Positions 1 through 8,510 of a stretch of DNA of 64,000 nucleotides are shown piece by piece (within the stretch, counting starts at the first letter, position 1; each line of letters begins with the position of its first letter). Source of the DNA: Dyadobacter sp. CY326 (GTDB lineage Bacteria > Bacteroidota > Bacteroidia > Cytophagales > Spirosomataceae); the NCBI RefSeq assembly GCF_021390515.1, contig NZ_JAJUXI010000005.1:451247-515246 (forward strand). Reading direction: 5' to 3'. The notes under the pieces were generated by a model. It was not told where the DNA came from. It saw only the letters and a list, made by a program, of their open reading frames with translations, and did not search any database. The translations under genes and the position numbers were made by a program.

Positions 1-966
1 CAGCAAGTTAATGTCCTCCGCTTGTCGTCCAGACTTTCCTGGAAAGACCGCCTCGAGGAAGTGGCGAGCTTCATGCTCGTGGTAGACCCAACCTGGATCA
101 GCCTGCAATATGTGGCGTATGGATTCCAGGACAAGGGACTTCCGTGGAGCCTGGCCAATCAGATCAAAAAAATCACCAAGGAGCGGAACCTGCATATCAT
201 GTTCCACGAGCTTTGGCTGGACAAACCCGACAATTTCAAGCAAGAACTGACCTGGCGGACCCAGAAACAAATGATCCGTTACAGCATCAAGAAAATGAAT
301 CCAAAAGCCGTTAGTGCGACCATTCCTTTCAATATAAACAGGCTGGCGGAAATCGGCGTCAAAGCTTCACTGATTGAACTTTTTGGTAACATTCCTTACA
401 AACCAGTTGCAAAAAGAGAAGGCTTACCAGCCGCCATGCCCGACGGAAAACTCAATTTATTGTATTTCGGCGCCGCGCCAAAAGGTGAATTTCTGCACAC
501 GATGGTTCGGGATCTGATCACATTCTGCACAGTAACAGGCATTTCCATCCGGTTTACGATTGTATGCGGCGAAACTGCTGAAAAACAGAAATTTATTTCA
601 GCGCTGAATAGCAAGCTTGCGCAGTTTGGCCTAAGCATTGTCGACGTGCCTTTTGCAACAACCGAACGCCTCAGCGAGCTGATGCAGCAATGCGATGTAG
701 GCGTGTCGAGATCGGCCCCTTATTTATTTGGAAAAAGCGGGACAGCCATTGCAATGCTCGAACACGGAATGCCCATTTGGGTTGCCCGATGGAACGGCAC
801 TGACCCGCTTTATTACAATTTCAGGACCGAGCTGATCTTTGATAATCTGCGCCATGCCGCCAACGCGTCAGTGAACCGAACATTCAGTCCGCATCCGCTT
901 TTGCCCAAAATTGCCAGCAACTTCCTGAACCATCTCAATGCTACTGAAATGATCGAAACTGCATGA
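1..966 (+). CDS. Glycosyltransferase, exopolysaccharide cluster (5' end outside window)
   Basis: The frame is open from the first base, so the N-terminus lies upstream; an internal TTG at 22 is not a convincing start. The visible 321 codons look like a GT-B fold glycosyltransferase: a Rossmann-like strand followed by a loop in LLYFGAAPKGEF, then a C-terminal donor-binding half with CDVGVSRS and GKSGTAIAMLEHGMPI, where family-4 enzymes carry their sugar-nucleotide contacts. It lacks the clear E-x7-E of classical GT4 enzymes, so the exact family is uncertain. Its TGA overlaps the ATG of the next glycosyltransferase (ATGA), indicating translational coupling in a long polysaccharide operon. Donor and acceptor sugars cannot be read from the sequence. 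Confidence 0.75.
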   Translation, partial: QQVNVLRLSSRLSWKDRLEEVASFMLVVDPTWISLQYVAYGFQDKGLPWSLANQIKKITKERNLHIMFHELWLDKPDNFKQELTWRTQKQMIRYSIKKMNPKAVSATIPFNINRLAEIGVKASLIELFGNIPYKPVAKREGLPAAMPDGKLNLLYFGAAPKGEFLHTMVRDLITFCTVTGISIRFTIVCGETAEKQKFISALNSKLAQFGLSIVDVPFATTERLSELMQQCDVGVSRSAPYLFGKSGTAIAMLEHGMPIWVARWNGTDPLYYNFRTELIFDNLRHAANASVNRTFSPHPLLPKIASNFLNHLNATEMIETA

Positions 967-2003
967 AAATTTTAGTTTTATCACACCGCTTTTATCCGGA
1001 CGTCGGCGGCATCGAGGTCAACTCCGAAGTGCTTTCGGAGGCATTTCATCAGTATGGGCACGAAGTGCAATTGGTTACATGGACCAAGGAAAGGGGCGAT
1101 AAAAAGTTTCCATTTCAAATACTGAGAAACCCGGATGCATTTACACTTTTGAAAGCGAACAAGTGGGCCGATGTTGTTTTTGAAAACAATGTTTGCCTGA
1201 GATTATCCTGGCCACGGCTTTTTATTAAACGGCCGTCGGTCATTGCGCTCAATAACTGGATCAACCGGGTGGATGGAAACATTGCCTGGCAGGACAAGTT
1301 GAAATACAGATGGTTAAAGCAATGTTCAGCCGTCATTGCCGTCAGCAATGCGGTTAAAAACAAATGCTTCGATAAGGCAATTGTCATCGGCAATCCCTAT
1401 CGTTCCGATTTATTTAAGGTCGAAAATACGGTGAAAAACCGTTGCTCTGACTTTGTGTTTCTAGGCCGGCTGGTTTCGGACAAAGGTGCAGACCTCGCCA
1501 TTCATGCCTTTCGCAAGCTGATTGATATCAGGCAAAATGCCGGTAAGCCGCTATACGACACTTATTTAACCATTATTGGCGAAGGCCCCGAACTGGCGCC
1601 GCTCAAAAAGCTGGTTAAGGATACTGAACTCGAAGATTCTGTTCATTTTCAAGGCGTTTTGAAAGGACAATATCTGGTCAATTGCCTAAACAGACATCGG
1701 TTTTTGCTCGTGCCGTCCATTTGGGAGGAACCTTTTGGAAACGTTGCGTTGGAAGGAATGGCTTGCGGGCTGATCCCCATTGTCTCGAACGGCGGCGGAC
1801 TTCCCGAGGCGGTTGGCGAGGCGGGGCTGATATTCCAGTCGGGCGACGTGGACAGCCTTGCGTCGATGATGGAAAGCATTTATGAAAATGTGGGCAAGCA
1901 AAGCCAGATCTATAAAAAAATAAAAACGCACCTGGCCAATCACAGCGCGGAGGTCGTAGCGGCCAAATATCTGAACGTGTTCCAAACAGCAATGCAATCA
2001 TGA
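963..2003 (+). CDS. Glycosyltransferase family 4, copy 1 of a duplicated pair
   Basis: The 346-residue protein begins MKILVLSHRFYPDVGG, the N-terminal acceptor-side Rossmann motif of GT4 enzymes. The C-terminal half carries FLGRLVSDKGADLAI, IIGEGPELAPL and PSIWEEPFGNVALEGMACG, the last containing the E-x7-E type donor-sugar signature (EEPFGNVALE). It is cytoplasmic or membrane-peripheral and should transfer a sugar from a nucleotide donor to the growing repeat unit. The gene at 3268-4308 is a close paralogue of the same length, with one other glycosyltransferase between the two. Starts and stops overlap by 4 nt on both sides. Family assignment is firm; sugar specificity is unknown. Confidence 0.9.
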   Translation: MKILVLSHRFYPDVGGIEVNSEVLSEAFHQYGHEVQLVTWTKERGDKKFPFQILRNPDAFTLLKANKWADVVFENNVCLRLSWPRLFIKRPSVIALNNWINRVDGNIAWQDKLKYRWLKQCSAVIAVSNAVKNKCFDKAIVIGNPYRSDLFKVENTVKNRCSDFVFLGRLVSDKGADLAIHAFRKLIDIRQNAGKPLYDTYLTIIGEGPELAPLKKLVKDTELEDSVHFQGVLKGQYLVNCLNRHRFLLVPSIWEEPFGNVALEGMACGLIPIVSNGGGLPEAVGEAGLIFQSGDVDSLASMMESIYENVGKQSQIYKKIKTHLANHSAEVVAAKYLNVFQTAMQS

Positions 2004-3271
2004 AGATTATTCTCTCCCATCCTACCGGCAATGCCAATGTCCGCGCGGTCCTTTCCGGGCTTGCGGAAAACAATATGCTGCATGAGTTTTACACAACCAT
2101 AGCAACATTCCCCGGCGATATGTGGAGTAAATTAGGTGCTTCGCGATCTGTTGCTGACCTTAAACGAAGAGAATATGAGTCGGCCCTGGCACATAAAACG
2201 CGCGTGTGGCCGGCACGCGAAGTTGCAAGATTATTTGCTACAAAAGCCCGGTTAAACCGTTTGGTAAGGCACGAGCAAGGCTCATTTTGTACAGATTCTG
2301 TTTATAAGAGTTTGGATAAAAGAGTTGCGTCCAGACTTCCCTATTTTCCCAATAAGCAGGTCAATGCGGTTTATGCGTATGAAGATTGTGCGCTGGAAAC
2401 CTTCAAAACGGCTAAAAAACTGGGCATTACCTGCGTGTATGATCTGCCCATTGCTTACTGGCAAACCATGCGCGAGCTCATGAGCCAAGAGGCGGAAAGG
2501 TTACCCAAGTGGAAAAAGACAATGCGGGCGGAAATAAGTGATTCCAATGAGAAATTGGACCGCAAAACCCGCGAGCTTGAACTGGCTGACATTGTGATGA
2601 CGCCAGGAAAATTCGTCGCAGACTCACTGCCTGAAACTGCAAAAGAGAAAAAAATAGTTATCGTGCCATTTGGTTCACCCTTGCCAGGCCCTGCTGTTTC
2701 AAACAAATCCGCCGATCACAACCGTCCATTGCGGGTGTTGTTTGCAGGCAGTTTGGGACAGCGCAAAGGGCTTGGCGATTTATTTGAGGCGATAAAATTG
2801 CTTCATACAGATCAGATTGAGCTTGTTGTTTTGGGAAGTTTGCTTGACGATCTTTCTTTTTATCAAAAACAATTGCCCGGATTCACTTACGAACCCACGC
2901 GTCCGCACGCCCAAGTTTTGAAGTTAATGGCAAGCTGCGACGTGTTTTGTTTGCCCTCCATCATTGAAGGTCGCGCGCTTGTGATGCAGGAGGCCATGAG
3001 CCAGGGATTGCCTCTAATCATCACGCCCAATACAGGAGGAGAAGACCTTATCATTGAAGGCGAAACGGGCTTTCTGGTGCCCATTAAAGCCCCGCAGATC
3101 ATTGCCGAAAAACTGCATTGGTTTTTGGAAAACAGACAGGCAATTCCATGGATGAGCCAGCAAGCACGCCAACACGCCGCCACATATTCCTGGAGAAAAT
3201 ACGCCAACACCATTGCTTCCGAGCTCAAAAATTACATACAAGTCGCAGATCCTAAACCCACTACACGATGA
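2000..3271 (+). CDS. Glycosyltransferase family 4
   Basis: A 423-residue GT-B glycosyltransferase. After a long variable N-terminal half (residues 1-245) come RVLFAGSLGQRKGLGDL, a typical start of the donor-binding domain, and CDVFCLPSIIEGRALVMQEAMSQGLPLI, which holds the E-x7-E motif (EGRALVMQE). The following TPNTGGEDLI and GETGFLVP are also usual in GT4. It overlaps both flanking genes by 4 nt (ATGA), so it is co-translated with the two paralogous glycosyltransferases around it. Role in exopolysaccharide repeat-unit assembly is inferred from context. Confidence 0.9.
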   Translation: MKIILSHPTGNANVRAVLSGLAENNMLHEFYTTIATFPGDMWSKLGASRSVADLKRREYESALAHKTRVWPAREVARLFATKARLNRLVRHEQGSFCTDSVYKSLDKRVASRLPYFPNKQVNAVYAYEDCALETFKTAKKLGITCVYDLPIAYWQTMRELMSQEAERLPKWKKTMRAEISDSNEKLDRKTRELELADIVMTPGKFVADSLPETAKEKKIVIVPFGSPLPGPAVSNKSADHNRPLRVLFAGSLGQRKGLGDLFEAIKLLHTDQIELVVLGSLLDDLSFYQKQLPGFTYEPTRPHAQVLKLMASCDVFCLPSIIEGRALVMQEAMSQGLPLIITPNTGGEDLIIEGETGFLVPIKAPQIIAEKLHWFLENRQAIPWMSQQARQHAATYSWRKYANTIASELKNYIQVADPKPTTR

Positions 3272-4308
3272 AAATATTAGTCCTTTCTCACCGGTTCTAT
3301 CCTGATGTCGGGGGCATCGAAGTAAACACGGAAGTGCTTTCAGCGGCATTTCACAGTTACGGTCACCATGTGCGCCTGCTGACCTGGACCAAAGAAAAAG
3401 GCAACAAAACATTCCCTTTCGAAGTGGTGCGCAATCCGCATCATTATGATCTGCTCCGGGAACATTCGTGGGCAGACATTGTATTTGAAAACAACCTTTG
3501 TCTGAGATTATCCTGGCCAAGGATCTTTATCAAACGGCCATCGGTGGTGGCGCTCAGGACTTGGATCAGCAGAGCCGACGGGCAAATCGCCTGGCAGGAT
3601 CGGGTAAAAGTCAAATGGCTGGAACATTCCTCAGCCGTGATCGCTGTAAGCAATGCAATCCGAAAAAAATGCTGGAACAATGCAGTCGTAATCGGGAATC
3701 CATACAGATCCGATCTCTTTAAAATCATGGTGGCGACCAAGAAACGGCCTTGTGATTTTGTATTCGTGGGGCGACTCGTTTCGGATAAAGGCGCTGACCT
3801 GGCAATAAGTGCCTTTCAGAAATTCCTTGAAATGCGGCTCAAACTCGTGAAGCCTGTGAATGGTCCTTGCCTCACGATCATTGGTGACGGACCAGAATTG
3901 GAATCGCTCAAAAGCCTTGTTAAGGAAGCGTCATTGCAGCAACATGTTCATTTTGAAGGAATTCTGGACGGTTTGGATCTTGTCAATTGCCTTAATCAGC
4001 ACCGGTTTCAGCTTGTCCCGTCCGTTTGGGAAGAGCCGTTCGGCAATGTGGCATTGGAAGGCATGGCCTGCGGGCTGATCCCCATCGTTTCGAGTGGTGG
4101 CGGATTGCCTGATGCCGTGGGAGCAGCCGGGCTTGTGTTCGAGTCGGGCAATGTAGATAGCCTTGCTGCGCTCATGAACCAGATATATGACGATGGCATT
4201 GCACAGAACCGCATTGAAAAAAAAGCAAAAGAGCATTTGAAAAACCATAATCCTAAAATCGTTGCAGCAAAATATCTGAACGTATTCCGGACTGCTTTGA
4301 ATAAGTGA
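3268..4308 (+). CDS. Glycosyltransferase family 4, copy 2 of a duplicated pair
   Basis: 346 residues, the same length as the product of 963-2003 and colinear with it throughout: identical first 16 residues, shared blocks FVGRLVSDKGADLAI and PSVWEEPFGNVALEGMACG, and the same C-terminal YLNVFRTAL type end. This is clearly a gene duplication followed by divergence, mostly in residues 90-130 and 190-220. The two copies probably add sugars of related type at different positions, but that is inference. It ends 33 nt before the polymerase-like gene, the only gap in this part of the operon. Confidence 0.9.
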   Translation: MKILVLSHRFYPDVGGIEVNTEVLSAAFHSYGHHVRLLTWTKEKGNKTFPFEVVRNPHHYDLLREHSWADIVFENNLCLRLSWPRIFIKRPSVVALRTWISRADGQIAWQDRVKVKWLEHSSAVIAVSNAIRKKCWNNAVVIGNPYRSDLFKIMVATKKRPCDFVFVGRLVSDKGADLAISAFQKFLEMRLKLVKPVNGPCLTIIGDGPELESLKSLVKEASLQQHVHFEGILDGLDLVNCLNQHRFQLVPSVWEEPFGNVALEGMACGLIPIVSSGGGLPDAVGAAGLVFESGNVDSLAALMNQIYDDGIAQNRIEKKAKEHLKNHNPKIVAAKYLNVFRTALNK

Positions 4309-4341
4309 TGCAGTAAAAAAGACCCTTTAACCGACCAACCT

Positions 4342-5715
4342 ATGTATTACGACATTGAAAGGCCAGCAATCAGCGACTATCATCCGGTCGCCGCTGTTGA
4401 TCCGCTGATTGCAATGCAGAAAAAAATGATCTGGCTGTACTTTTTGCTGCTCATCTTCGAAGGTGCATTGAGAAAATGGTTATTGCCAGGGCTGGCCACT
4501 CCCCTGCTGGTCATCAGAGAACCGGTCGCGATCATGATCATTTTGCTATCCATCCGAAACGGACTTTTTCCGGCCAATTTCTATCTTAACTGCATGCTGC
4601 TGGTTGGCATATTCGGCTTTTTCACCGCCATTTTTGCGGGCCACGGAAGCATGGCGGTTGCCTTGTATGGTTGCCGTGTCATGCTGCTCCATTTTCCTTT
4701 GATCTTTATAATCGGCGCAACGCTGAATCGTCAGGATGTCGTTCAGTTTGGCAGAATTACCCTTTTAATTGCCATTCCAATGGCATTGCTGCTCGTTATC
4801 CAGTTTTACAGTCCGCAATCTGCCTGGGTTAATCGCGGCGTTGGCGGGGATATGGCCGGCGCTGGATTTGCGGGCGCACTTGGATATTTCCGCCCCCCGG
4901 GCACATTCTCATTCACCAGCGGCACGACGTTATTTTTCAGCTTTTCAGCTTGCTTTATCTTCTACTTTTGGTTCAACCCAAAACTTATTTCCAAGATCAT
5001 TTTATGGCTGGCAACTGCCGCCTTACTCATTGCCATTCCGGTTTCCATCAGCCGAGGGCTGTTTTTTCAGGTTGTGATCATTATGGGATTTGCGCTCATG
5101 GCCTCCATAACCAGCAAAGCAAATATTGGGAAAATCTTCACTGCCATCATTGCCGTCGTTTTGATCGGATTAATTTTCAGCCAAACGCCAACTTTCCAGA
5201 CATTTATCGAAGCGTTCGTGGCCCGTTTTGAAACGGCGAGCAGCAATGAAGGCGGGCTCCAAGGCACGCTCGGCGACCGTTATCTGGGCAATATGTTGGC
5301 AGCATTAACCAGCGCCGAAGAACTCCCGCTCTGGGGATATGGTGCCGGAATGGGCTCCAATGTGGGCAGCATGCTGCTGACCGGTTCGCTGCAATATTTG
5401 GTTGCGGAGGATGAATGGGGACGAATGGCTGGCGAGTTTGGACCTTTGCTGGGCCTGTCGATCATTATCCTGCGGTTGTTGCTGTCGTGGAGCTTTGCGG
5501 TTAAGGCTTACCAGCTTATGAAAAAAAATGACCTGATGCCATGGATTCTGCTGGCTTTTACGCTGCTGATATTTCCGCAGGGCAGCACGGCGCAGCCCAC
5601 CTCGCTGGGTTTTATGGTCATGATCGCAGGATTACTGGCCGCTTCGCTCAAAGGTGAAACTCCTGATTACAACAATGCATCCAACCCCAACCATGATTAT
5701 AATCACCATCCATGA
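4342..5715 (+). CDS. O-antigen ligase/polymerase-like (Wzy-type) membrane protein
   Basis: 457 residues with about ten hydrophobic segments, starting near residue 29 (KKMIWLYFLLLIFEGALRKW). The sequence GYFRPPGTFSFTSGTTLFF followed by a transmembrane segment ending in SISRGLF, and a large loop around residues 290-360 (GDRYLGNML, GYGAGMGSNVG), are the layout of O-antigen ligase/polymerase family proteins. The usual role is polymerising or ligating lipid-linked repeat units at the periplasmic face of the inner membrane. It sits among glycosyltransferases and overlaps the next one by 4 nt, supporting a Wzy role. No flippase or priming transferase is visible in the window; they may lie upstream. 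Confidence 0.8.
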   Translation: MYYDIERPAISDYHPVAAVDPLIAMQKKMIWLYFLLLIFEGALRKWLLPGLATPLLVIREPVAIMIILLSIRNGLFPANFYLNCMLLVGIFGFFTAIFAGHGSMAVALYGCRVMLLHFPLIFIIGATLNRQDVVQFGRITLLIAIPMALLLVIQFYSPQSAWVNRGVGGDMAGAGFAGALGYFRPPGTFSFTSGTTLFFSFSACFIFYFWFNPKLISKIILWLATAALLIAIPVSISRGLFFQVVIIMGFALMASITSKANIGKIFTAIIAVVLIGLIFSQTPTFQTFIEAFVARFETASSNEGGLQGTLGDRYLGNMLAALTSAEELPLWGYGAGMGSNVGSMLLTGSLQYLVAEDEWGRMAGEFGPLLGLSIIILRLLLSWSFAVKAYQLMKKNDLMPWILLAFTLLIFPQGSTAQPTSLGFMVMIAGLLAASLKGETPDYNNASNPNHDYNHHP

Positions 5716-6884
5716 ACATTGTCGTTTTCACCCACCCACCTTTTATTAAACACGAAAGCATGCCGCGCTACGCCCGAATGTTGGGTGAAGGCATGGAAAA
5801 AAGAGGACATCAGGTCGCCTATTGGACACCGCAGCCGATTTTCTTCCGGTTGCCGGGACCAGAAAAGCTGAAAAAGTGGCTTTCCTATGTCGATCAGTAT
5901 GTTTTGTTCCCAATGTTGGTAAAATTAAAAGCCCGTAAAAAAAAGCAGGATACGCTGTATGTTTTCACGGATCATGCGCTCGGGCCGTGGGTGCCGCTTG
6001 TTGCCGAGCATCCGCATGTCATTCATTGCCACGATTTTTTGGCTCAATTTTCTGCTGAGGACAAGATCATGGAAAATCCGGTGGGCTGGTCAGGGAAAAA
6101 ATATCAGTCCATGATCAGGAAGGGTTTTGATAAAGGCCAGCATTTTATTTCAGTTTCCGAAAAAACGAGGACCGATTTGCATCAATTTCTGACAAGCGTG
6201 CCCGTCACCTCGAAAATGGTGCACAACGGCCTGAACCCAATTTTTAAACCTTATGATGCGCTCAGCGGACGCATTCAGTTGATGCAAGAAACGGGTTTGG
6301 ACATTCTGGATGGCTATTTGCTGCATGTGGGCGGAAATCAATGGTATAAAAACAGGATTGGCGTAATTGATATTTATGACAGCTGGCGCGCTTCTGTAAC
6401 GCATTCGCTGCCACTGTTAATGATTGGCACAAAACCGGATGAAGCACTTATCCTACGCCTTGAAAAATCGCCTTATCGCCATGAGATCCATTGCATTTCC
6501 GGCCTTAGCGACAAGTTCGTCCATTTTGCTTATGCAGGCGCATCGCTGTTCCTTTTTCCTTCCTATGCAGAAGGTTTTGGCTGGCCGGTAATCGAGGCAA
6601 TGGCGTCCGGGGCGATCGTTTTGACAACAAATGACCAGGTTTTAAGGACCGTCGCAGCCGATGCGGCCTTTTACATTCCGCCCAAACCATCGGGCCAGGA
6701 GGCAGCAACAGCCTGGGCACAAAAGGCGGCGGCTCGGGTGAATGCCATTCTCTCATTTCCAGAGTCGGTGCGGATGCTGGCTCAGGAAAGGGGTTTTTCC
6801 AATGCTAAAAGATTCAATGCGGAAAACAAGCTCAACGAGATCGAAGAAATTTATCAGCACATTGTAGCCAACCACCGCTCATGA
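5712..6884 (+). CDS. Glycosyltransferase family 4
   Basis: 390 residues. The C-terminal half shows the GT4 pattern: YLLHVGGNQWYKNRIGV opens the donor domain, and SLFLFPSYAEGFGWPVIEAMASG contains the E-x7-E signature (EGFGWPVIE). The N-terminal half has VIHCHDFLAQF, where GT4 enzymes place acceptor contacts, and FISVSEKTRTDL. It overlaps the polymerase-like gene upstream and another glycosyltransferase downstream by 4 nt each. It should act on the cytoplasmic face of the inner membrane in repeat-unit assembly; specificity is unknown. Confidence 0.88.
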   Translation: MNIVVFTHPPFIKHESMPRYARMLGEGMEKRGHQVAYWTPQPIFFRLPGPEKLKKWLSYVDQYVLFPMLVKLKARKKKQDTLYVFTDHALGPWVPLVAEHPHVIHCHDFLAQFSAEDKIMENPVGWSGKKYQSMIRKGFDKGQHFISVSEKTRTDLHQFLTSVPVTSKMVHNGLNPIFKPYDALSGRIQLMQETGLDILDGYLLHVGGNQWYKNRIGVIDIYDSWRASVTHSLPLLMIGTKPDEALILRLEKSPYRHEIHCISGLSDKFVHFAYAGASLFLFPSYAEGFGWPVIEAMASGAIVLTTNDQVLRTVAADAAFYIPPKPSGQEAATAWAQKAAARVNAILSFPESVRMLAQERGFSNAKRFNAENKLNEIEEIYQHIVANHRS

Positions 6885-8098
6885 AAATCCTTCACGTAAC
6901 AGGCAGCATGGACCCGATCACGGGAGGGCCATGCCAGGCGATCAGAAACATGGTTCCCGAACTCGAAAAGCAAGGCGTTTACAGCGAAGTGCTGTGTGCT
7001 GACGACAATGATGAGCTTGATTACCAGGAAGATCCATTCATTATGCATGCGCTAGGCCCAGCTTTGAGCTCCTGGCATTATAGCCGAAAAATCGCCGGCT
7101 GGCTCAATTCAAATATACCTCGTTTTGACATTATCATCGTGCACGGCTGCTGGCTTTATCCCGGTTATGCAGCATTTCACTCCTGGCAAAAGTTGAAATC
7201 CCGGCACCGCCTGGCACCATTCGGATCGCTGCCGCGCCTTTACTTTATGCCGCACGGAATGTTGGACCCTTATTTCCAAAATGCACCGGACAGGATGATG
7301 AAAGCTGCGCGTAACTGGCTTTATTGGAAGGTTATAGAAGCAAGAATGATTAACCAGGCAGACGGGCTTTTGTTCACTTCACAGCAGGAATCTTCGGTTG
7401 CAGGGCAATCATTTCAACCTTATAAACCGAAAAAACGGCTTAACATTGGCCTAGGCGTGACAGATGCGCCAGATTTTTGTGAGACCATGCGGACGGCTTT
7501 TAACCAAAAATATCCGCATCTGGAAGGCAAACCTTATTTCCTTTTTTTCAGCAGAATTCACCAGAAAAAAGGCGTTGATATTTTGCTAAAAGCTTACCAG
7601 CAGCTCAAATTCATGGATGCGAATTTCCCCGAACTCGTCATTGCGGGGCCTGGCCTGCATTCGGATTATGGCGATCAAATGCTGGGATTGGTTGCTGACA
7701 GTGTCGTGTTAACGGATCACGTGACTTTTACCGGAATGCTTGCGGGCGACCTGAAATGGGCCGCTTTATATGGATGCGAAGCCCTCGTGCTGCCCAGCCA
7801 TCAGGAAAACTTCGGCATTGCGATAGCCGAGGCCCTCGCCTGCGGACGTCCGGTCATTATTTCCGATAAAGTAAACATTCACAGGGAAATCCTGGATGGC
7901 GATTGTGGTCTCGTAGGCAATGACACATGTGAAGATACGCAACGCATATGGCTCACGTTCAACCAATTGCGTGACGACGAAAAGCGACAGATGGGCCTGC
8001 GCGCGCGGGAAACCTTTCAGCGTCAATTTGCAATGGACCGGGCTGTGACCGAAATGATCGGCCAGCTTTCACAAGCTCGTGTTATTCTGGGACCCTAG
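6881..8098 (+). CDS. Glycosyltransferase family 4, last gene of the first operon
   Basis: 405 residues beginning MKILHVTGSMDPITGGPCQ, the glycine-rich first loop of GT4 enzymes. The donor domain has FFSRIHQKKGVDILLKAY, VIAGPGL and CEALVLPSHQENFGIAIAEALACGRPVI, with the E-x7-E motif (ENFGIAIAE). HGMLDPY at about residue 126 is common in related exopolysaccharide glycosyltransferases. Stop at 8098 is followed by 412 nt without a large gene, so this is probably the end of the transcript, although no hairpin terminator is evident directly after it. Confidence 0.88.
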   Translation: MKILHVTGSMDPITGGPCQAIRNMVPELEKQGVYSEVLCADDNDELDYQEDPFIMHALGPALSSWHYSRKIAGWLNSNIPRFDIIIVHGCWLYPGYAAFHSWQKLKSRHRLAPFGSLPRLYFMPHGMLDPYFQNAPDRMMKAARNWLYWKVIEARMINQADGLLFTSQQESSVAGQSFQPYKPKKRLNIGLGVTDAPDFCETMRTAFNQKYPHLEGKPYFLFFSRIHQKKGVDILLKAYQQLKFMDANFPELVIAGPGLHSDYGDQMLGLVADSVVLTDHVTFTGMLAGDLKWAALYGCEALVLPSHQENFGIAIAEALACGRPVIISDKVNIHREILDGDCGLVGNDTCEDTQRIWLTFNQLRDDEKRQMGLRARETFQRQFAMDRAVTEMIGQLSQARVILGP

Positions 8099-8133
8099 GA
8101 TGGAAAAGGAAGCATGGTTAGTTTGTGACCGTT

Positions 8134-8161
8134 TTGTCCGCTACATACACCAATTTGTCCG
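8134..8161 (+). promoter_or_regulatory. Candidate LytTR box, site 1 (paired TTGTCCG, 21-bp spacing)
   Basis: TTGTCCG at 8134-8140 and again at 8155-8161, exactly 21 bp apart (two helical turns). LytTR-domain proteins are known to bind direct repeats of about 9 bp at this spacing. An element TCATATTT begins 39 nt after the second half-site (8200); the other two sites have ACATTTTT at precisely the same distance. The site precedes the gene for the first LytTR regulator, so autoregulation is likely. Assignment to these regulators is inference. Confidence 0.6.
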
Positions 8162-8357
8162 TCTCATCAGAAGTTCGTTTTTAAGTTTTTTAATATTTGT
8201 CATATTTATATAGCAGGGTTGACAAAGTCTCATTCTGTTTCAAAATCTGCTTTCTTAAACCCACTAATCAACTGGCGTATATAGTCGCGCGTTACCACTA
8301 ACGCTTGTTTTGCCGCGCGCTTTTGTTTGATTATTCATCCTCCAAAAAATCAGATTT

Positions 8358-8456
8358 ATGGAAAAAATTATTACTGCTCTCAACGACCGAATTCCACCTT
8401 TCAAGATGACTATGCCATGTCACTTCATGTGTTTACATGAATGCGTGACGCCATAG
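8358..8456 (+). CDS. Possible 32-residue Cys/His/Met-rich peptide
   Basis: An ATG-started frame of 32 codons ends in TAG 55 nt before the LytTR gene. The first half is amphipathic (MEKIITALNDRIPPF); the second half is unusually rich in Cys, His and Met, with PCHFMCLHEC near the end. No Shine-Dalgarno sequence is visible, as is usual in this phylum. It could be a leader peptide, a small signal peptide, or chance. The hairpin at 8419-8449 lies in its 3' half, so translation of the frame could affect that structure. I do not recognise the peptide. Confidence 0.25.
   Translation: MEKIITALNDRIPPFKMTMPCHFMCLHECVTP
8419..8449 (+). promoter_or_regulatory. Leader hairpin before the first LytTR gene
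   Basis: TTCATGT (8424-8430) pairs with ACATGAA (8435-8441) around a 4-nt loop. The stem continues as GTCAC (8419-8423) with GTGAC (8445-8449), with a 3-nt bulge on the right side. There is no T-run, so it is not an intrinsic terminator; an RNA leader structure or protein-binding palindrome fits better. Confidence 0.4.
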
Positions 8457-8510
8457 CGCGTAACCCGCGGTCCGTTAAATGAACTCAACTTCCAGGAAAA
8501 TTACTACTCA

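Larger units (their letters stand above)
8099..8510 (+). other. Intergenic region upstream of the first LytTR regulator
   Basis: 412 nt between the glycosyltransferase operon and the LytTR gene. It contains a 21-bp-spaced pair of TTGTCCG motifs (8134-8161), an AT-rich stretch at 8190-8212 suited to a promoter, a 32-codon open frame starting at ATG 8358, and an interrupted hairpin at 8419-8449 inside that frame. No terminator with a T-run was found. If transcription starts near 8210, the regulator has a leader of about 300 nt. Confidence 0.6.
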
